Assembly (NCBI GenBank): GCA_045837725.1
Contig: JBEWZL010000234.1
Span: 1 to 23,178, forward strand
Direction: 5' to 3'
Length of the DNA: 23,178 nucleotides
Origin: Vermamoeba vermiformis
Taxonomy: Eukaryota; Tubulinea; Echinamoebida
Of the stretch, positions 19,783 to 23,178 are shown one piece after another (the first letter of the stretch is position 1; each line of letters starts with the position of its first letter). The position numbers and the translations under genes are program-made. A model generated the notes under the pieces. It was not told the origin of the DNA. It ran no database searches and saw only the letters and a program-made list of their open reading frames with translations.

Positions 19783-20935
19783 TTATTGATTGACAACAGG
19801 TCGATAACGAATGACAACGTGTTTCAACGGAAATACTCTGGCGATTTGATCGGAAGTAATTCGTGGCCCGCCATCGAACTCTAGAACTTGCAGGTTGGTG
19901 AGAGCACTGAATTCTTGCACTGTATTTGGGTCACTTAGCCAATCAGCTTCGTTCAATCCGAGACACGTTACATTCGTCAGCAGTGAAATGCCTTGTAAAC
20001 TCGGTGCTGGCAACGTCAAACTTCGAAGATTTGGTAGCGATGCCAGATTTACTATTTCGCTGTCCTCGATCTCAGATTCTACGTTACTGATCAATGCGTG
20101 ACAACATGAAATTTCAGTCACACTTACGGCAGTATAGAGCACGCAGTTGTTGCAGGTCAGTGTAGCCTGAAAGATAGCGAACAAAAAGCGACGTCACTCG
20201 TGTAGGTAGGGTGCCACCAGCTTTCATGTCATTGACACCCAGGGCAGTGAGATTGGTAAGCACTGTCAGACTTGAATGATACGTGCAGGATGCAAGGTTC
20301 AGTTCGTGAATCTGCGTCAAGGTTGCAAGCTGAGTCAAGTGTTCGTCATACATCGAATTTTCGACACTGAACGAAATTAAATTCGGTAACTGAGCCAAAG
20401 AACTAAAATTCTTATAGGGCCAACTGCGCAGGCTGATCGCCTTCAGTGCATGGAAACAAGATACCCATTCCAAGTCACTTTGTGCCGGCGATATCCAAAG
20501 GGATTGCAGTTTTGTTAAGTGTCTTAATTGATAGCTACCAAACTTCTCTGTTGCTTCCGCGTGCAATGATGTCAATTGAGTAAAGGTCGTACAAACATCG
20601 CCGAACAAATCTTCGTTCAAGTCGTTGAGGATTGTTAATCCGACGACACGTGTCAATTGCATCATCGCTGTTGGCAGTCTAAAAACCAAGACGTCAGCTA
20701 CAATCAACTTCATATTGTCTCGTACTCTGTAATGACGTCATCGTCCTTGACCGTGAAATACAACGTTTTGACTCGAGCGGCATCTAAGCGCGCTAATAGC
20801 GAGCTTGCAACATTGTATGGTAATCGACTCGTCCAACCAACACGCCACTGTTCTTCCGAAGGTTCCAGTCTTGAATCGAAATGGGTCACATACTTCCATG
20901 CATTCCAATCCCAGCTCTTGCATACGAAGCACATT
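19783..20935 (-). CDS. leucine-rich-repeat protein, probably F-box/LRR, 5' end incomplete
   Basis: Three exons join in frame: 20935/20934-20726, 20678-20128 and 20078-19783, with introns of 47 and 49 nt. This gives about 351 aa if the ATG at 20934 is used. About ten leucine-rich repeats are visible, e.g. LTKLQSLWISP, LPNLISFSVEN, LTQIHELNLAS, LTNLTALGVND, LPNLRSLTLP and LTNLQVLEFDG. The first residues, MCFVCKSWDWNAWKYV, look like the back half of an F-box (the VCKSW motif), and CACAG immediately before them would serve as a splice acceptor. The front half of the F-box is therefore expected in an upstream exon, but none is visible between 20,941 and the DNA transposon starting at 21,147. An F-box/LRR protein would pick substrates for an SCF ubiquitin ligase. 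The LRR call is firm; the F-box part is inferred. Confidence 0.75.
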
Positions 20936-21146
20936 CTGTGATCCAATTATTGCGTCAATTACATAAATGAACAAATTTTAGAATGACGCAAGATATTCGT
21001 CAATTAATGTTACTTATAAATTAACAAGAGCATCATACTAGTGCTATATTTATTAACAAAGAAACGAAGGATTTTGTATTGACGTTTGATTACATAAAAA
21101 AAACTAGGAACAGCTATTTCATTGCAACTAAACAATTTATTAATTA

Positions 21147-21198
21147 GAGTGAGTCTCCGATTTTGTCCCAAACCCCCAATTTTGTCCCAAACGATTTT
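21147..21198 (+). repeat. left terminal inverted repeat
   Basis: It begins GAGTGAGTCTCCGATTTTG and contains two tandem copies of ATTTTGTCCCAAA separated by a C-rich spacer. It is inverted at 23127-23178. Repeated motifs within the ends are typical transposase-binding sites in pogo-like elements. Confidence 0.88.
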
Positions 21199-21297
21199 GG
21201 ACTAAAATTTAACAATAATTTATTTTAATACTTATTTAATGGAGTGATTTCAATACAAATAGATAAATAATAAGTGAATACTTGAATTACAGTTGAT

Positions 21298-23010
21298 TTA
21301 ATCGTGCAATTCGCCTTCATCACTGGCCAGATCGGATCTTTCTTCGCTCAGATCAGATCCGCATTCAGCAGCATGCTCATCATGAATATCTCGTTTTTGA
21401 CACTTCTTGCATACTTGATAGCTATTACATGAGGTGCAGACCCAAAATTTGTGCTTCTTGGTATAGATACGACGGCAAGGTGAGCACGTCCTACTAATCA
21501 CATCACTCTGTTTGTCAAGTTTGCGTCGCTTGACGAGCTCTTGTCGCTCTTCTTTCTCCTCTTCTCTCTTTCTCTTCTTGTCCTCTCTTTCTTTCTTCGC
21601 AAGTTCTTTAGCCTCCTTCTCTTTCAGTTCTTTTTCCTCCTTCTCACGGGCATAGATCACCAACTGCTGGCCAGTCACCAATTTATTCCGCTCATTGGCA
21701 CGTACTCGCTTGATAGGAGTCTTGGTTTGATTAGGTATCAAGGCCTCCTTAAGTATCAGTGCCATAGCTTTAACTTCTTCATCTTCACTGGTGTGCAGTT
21801 GAGGTTTTGTGTCGAACATGTACATGTTCTGAAATTTCTTGCTGATAAGTGCACTATCGAATGGCCAAATGCCTGTATGTCGAAATCCTGCCTTAATGAC
21901 CTCTTTATCAAATATATTGGACTTCTCCTCCGTGATAATGTCTTCAATAACAGAGTGCAGGGTCTCTCCAGTGAGGAGCCGTCGCATTCTTTCAAGGTCT
22001 CTCTTGACACGCATCTTGCGTTTGAACGAGCCAAAAATCACGTCGTCAAGAGGTTGAAGCAAATGAGTTGTATGTGCTGGTAGGTACAGGGGCTGTATAT
22101 CAGAATCTAATAGCAAGTTGATGCTGGTCAACTCCAGGTGGGTGGAGTGGCGGTCAAGAAGTAAAAGAGCTGGTTGTCCTTGCTTGAACGCTGAAAGTCG
22201 CTCCACGAGTCGCGCTATTATTTGCTTCCACAACTCATTTGTAATAAAGCCATTAGCTGTTGTGGCATAATAAGTTGGTATAGTGCTGCGAGTATATCTC
22301 AGCTCTGTAGTGACGGGAATCGAATTCTTCTTTTCGTTGCCATTTTGTGACATGTCCTTGTAGATGAGCACTATCATCCAAACACGACCAGATGCTGCAA
22401 CAAATGGAAGTATAGTGCGTAGATGACTCTTGGGAGTACTCAATCTACCCTGCTTTTTCGAATTTGCACTCGTTAGAATCTTCGAACTTTCTCCGTCAGT
22501 AAATTTACAGGGAGATTCGTCAGCGTTGATGATGAAGTCGTCCGTGTAACTTTTCTCTTCTAGTAGCCTCTTGTATTCTTTCACAAATGACTCAATAATA
22601 TCAATAGTGACAGAATTGACACGTCCCATGTCGAGGTCTTTACCAAACGCGTGAGAGATGCGATCTGAATTGCGGATCAGAAAATTGCTAAACCAGTGAT
22701 CGCCTCGCCAGTCTTCAGGGAGCTCAAATATCTTACGTACAAAACTAATGAATACACTTCTCGACAGAGCTATTCCGCTTGCTGAAAAAGCTAAAATGAT
22801 GCTGCATAGTCTTTTTTCTTGCTGATTGGTGAGCATCTGATTTCCATGTTTCTTCTCTTTATTCTTTTGAGCCCGCTGGTAGGCTTTGCGAAGTGTTTCG
22901 AATTTATTGGGACTATTCCGCGTCAAATCGCGAATAATTTCGCTAATTGTCTCGCCGTTTTCTGAAATCCGTTGATTGATCTCATGAATTTCGTTTTCAT
23001 ACTTCGCCAT
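21298..23010 (-). CDS. pogo-like DDD transposase with C-terminal ZZ-like zinc finger
   Basis: This is a single uninterrupted frame of 570 aa from the ATG at 23010. Residues about 55-125 form a CENP-B/Tc5-type helix-turn-helix (MLTNQQEKRLCSIILAFSAS, then GDHWFSNFLIRN). The DDE_1 catalytic core has Asp164 (INADESP), Asp286 (LLLLDRHSTH) and Asp322 (HLLQPLDD), with 35 residues between the last two. GIWPFD, common after the core in pogo-like enzymes, is present. Residues 445-500 are a long charged Lys/Glu/Arg helix. Residues 509-550 hold C509-x2-C512, C525-x2-C528, C534-x2-C537, H543-x2-H546 and C550, a spacing that matches a ZZ-type zinc finger. An acidic tail follows. The enzyme should cut and paste DNA at TA sites. 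The finger is unusual for the family and may contact chromatin or protein. Confidence 0.92.
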   Translation of the reverse strand: MAKYENEIHEINQRISENGETISEIIRDLTRNSPNKFETLRKAYQRAQKNKEKKHGNQMLTNQQEKRLCSIILAFSASGIALSRSVFISFVRKIFELPEDWRGDHWFSNFLIRNSDRISHAFGKDLDMGRVNSVTIDIIESFVKEYKRLLEEKSYTDDFIINADESPCKFTDGESSKILTSANSKKQGRLSTPKSHLRTILPFVAASGRVWMIVLIYKDMSQNGNEKKNSIPVTTELRYTRSTIPTYYATTANGFITNELWKQIIARLVERLSAFKQGQPALLLLDRHSTHLELTSINLLLDSDIQPLYLPAHTTHLLQPLDDVIFGSFKRKMRVKRDLERMRRLLTGETLHSVIEDIITEEKSNIFDKEVIKAGFRHTGIWPFDSALISKKFQNMYMFDTKPQLHTSEDEEVKAMALILKEALIPNQTKTPIKRVRANERNKLVTGQQLVIYAREKEEKELKEKEAKELAKKEREDKKRKREEEKEERQELVKRRKLDKQSDVISRTCSPCRRIYTKKHKFWVCTSCNSYQVCKKCQKRDIHDEHAAECGSDLSEERSDLASDEGELHD

Positions 23011-23126
23011 TACTGGTCAGAAAAATTATAAATAAAATCAATACTATTGAACAACAAGCTGTCGTGTTCGTGTGCGAAGCAACTTATTGAATGCCGTTGG
23101 TAAAATAATTTGCGAAATTACGCAAA

Positions 23127-23178
23127 AAAATCGGTTGGGACAAAATCAGGGGTTTGGGACAAAATCGGCGACTCACTC
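23127..23178 (-). repeat. right terminal inverted repeat, at the window edge
   Basis: It is the reverse complement of the left end with four mismatches over 52 bp and carries the same internal duplication of the TTTTGTCCCAA motif. The last base of the window is the last base of this repeat. Confidence 0.88.

Larger units (their letters stand above)
21147..23178 (-). mobile_element. pogo/Tigger-type DNA transposon, apparently complete
   Basis: The element of 2,032 bp has 52-bp terminal inverted repeats (21147-21198 and 23127-23178; four mismatches) and starts next to a TA dinucleotide at 21145-21146, the target site of the Tc1/mariner superfamily. The right flank lies outside the window, so the matching TA cannot be seen. 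It carries a single intact transposase gene on the minus strand. Intact ends and gene suggest a recent, possibly autonomous copy. Confidence 0.88.

Noticed and set aside
21541-22083. Plus-strand open frame of 180 codons with hydrophobic runs
   Set aside because: It is the reverse complement of the Lys/Glu-rich helix of the transposase, which yields Phe/Leu runs that mimic membrane segments.
1-23178. tRNA, rRNA and CRISPR features
   Set aside because: I saw no tRNA-like cloverleaf with A and B boxes, no rRNA segment and no spaced direct-repeat array. A covariance-model search would be needed to exclude small RNAs.

Overview
The window looks like nuclear DNA of a free-living protist, most likely an amoebozoan. 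Genes are split by many short GT-AG introns (mostly 42-80 nt, a few longer), lie close together on both strands, and have short 3' UTRs. The strongest taxonomic pointer is a tailless class I myosin with a Gly/Pro/Lys-rich insert in the motor and a C-terminal CaaX box, an architecture known from Dictyostelium myosin IK. Base composition is much less AT-rich than Dictyostelium, so a related non-dictyostelid lineage is more likely. The species cannot be named from the sequence.

Left part (1-7,300), accessory in character. A minus-strand gene (57-3189, eight exons, 955 codons) joins three modules: an N-terminal USP-like cysteine peptidase, a central RNase H-like, DUF7869-type putative transposase, and a C-terminal chromodomain. 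Upstream of it lies 1.1 kb of AT-rich DNA with repeated GTTCGGCAA motifs. Then come a six-exon plus-strand gene for a basic, Gln-rich protein of unknown function (4349-5804), an intronless NEIL1-type DNA glycosylase with an AT-hook-like tail behind a clear TATA box (5983-7026), and a small basic coiled-coil ORF on the minus strand (7050-7283).

Middle (7,430-10,800). An incomplete Ty3/gypsy LTR retroelement (end of reverse transcriptase, RNase H, integrase and one LTR) abuts the 3' part of a gene for a probable GPI-anchored surface protein with an FG-GAP-like motif.

Right part (10,800-20,950), ordinary host genes. These are a divergent Ran-like GTPase with an N-terminal extension; a seven-exon gene fusing a nucleotidyltransferase domain, an F-box and a Cys-rich tail; a convergent F-box gene with an XPA-like C-terminal half; the fourteen-exon myosin IK-like gene; and a convergent leucine-rich-repeat gene that begins with what looks like the back half of an F-box. 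Three F-box-type genes within 8.7 kb suggest a local group of SCF adaptor genes.

Right edge (21,147-23,178). A complete-looking pogo/Tigger-type DNA transposon has 52-bp terminal inverted repeats and one intact 570-aa DDD transposase carrying a C-terminal ZZ-like zinc finger. The window ends on the last base of its right inverted repeat.
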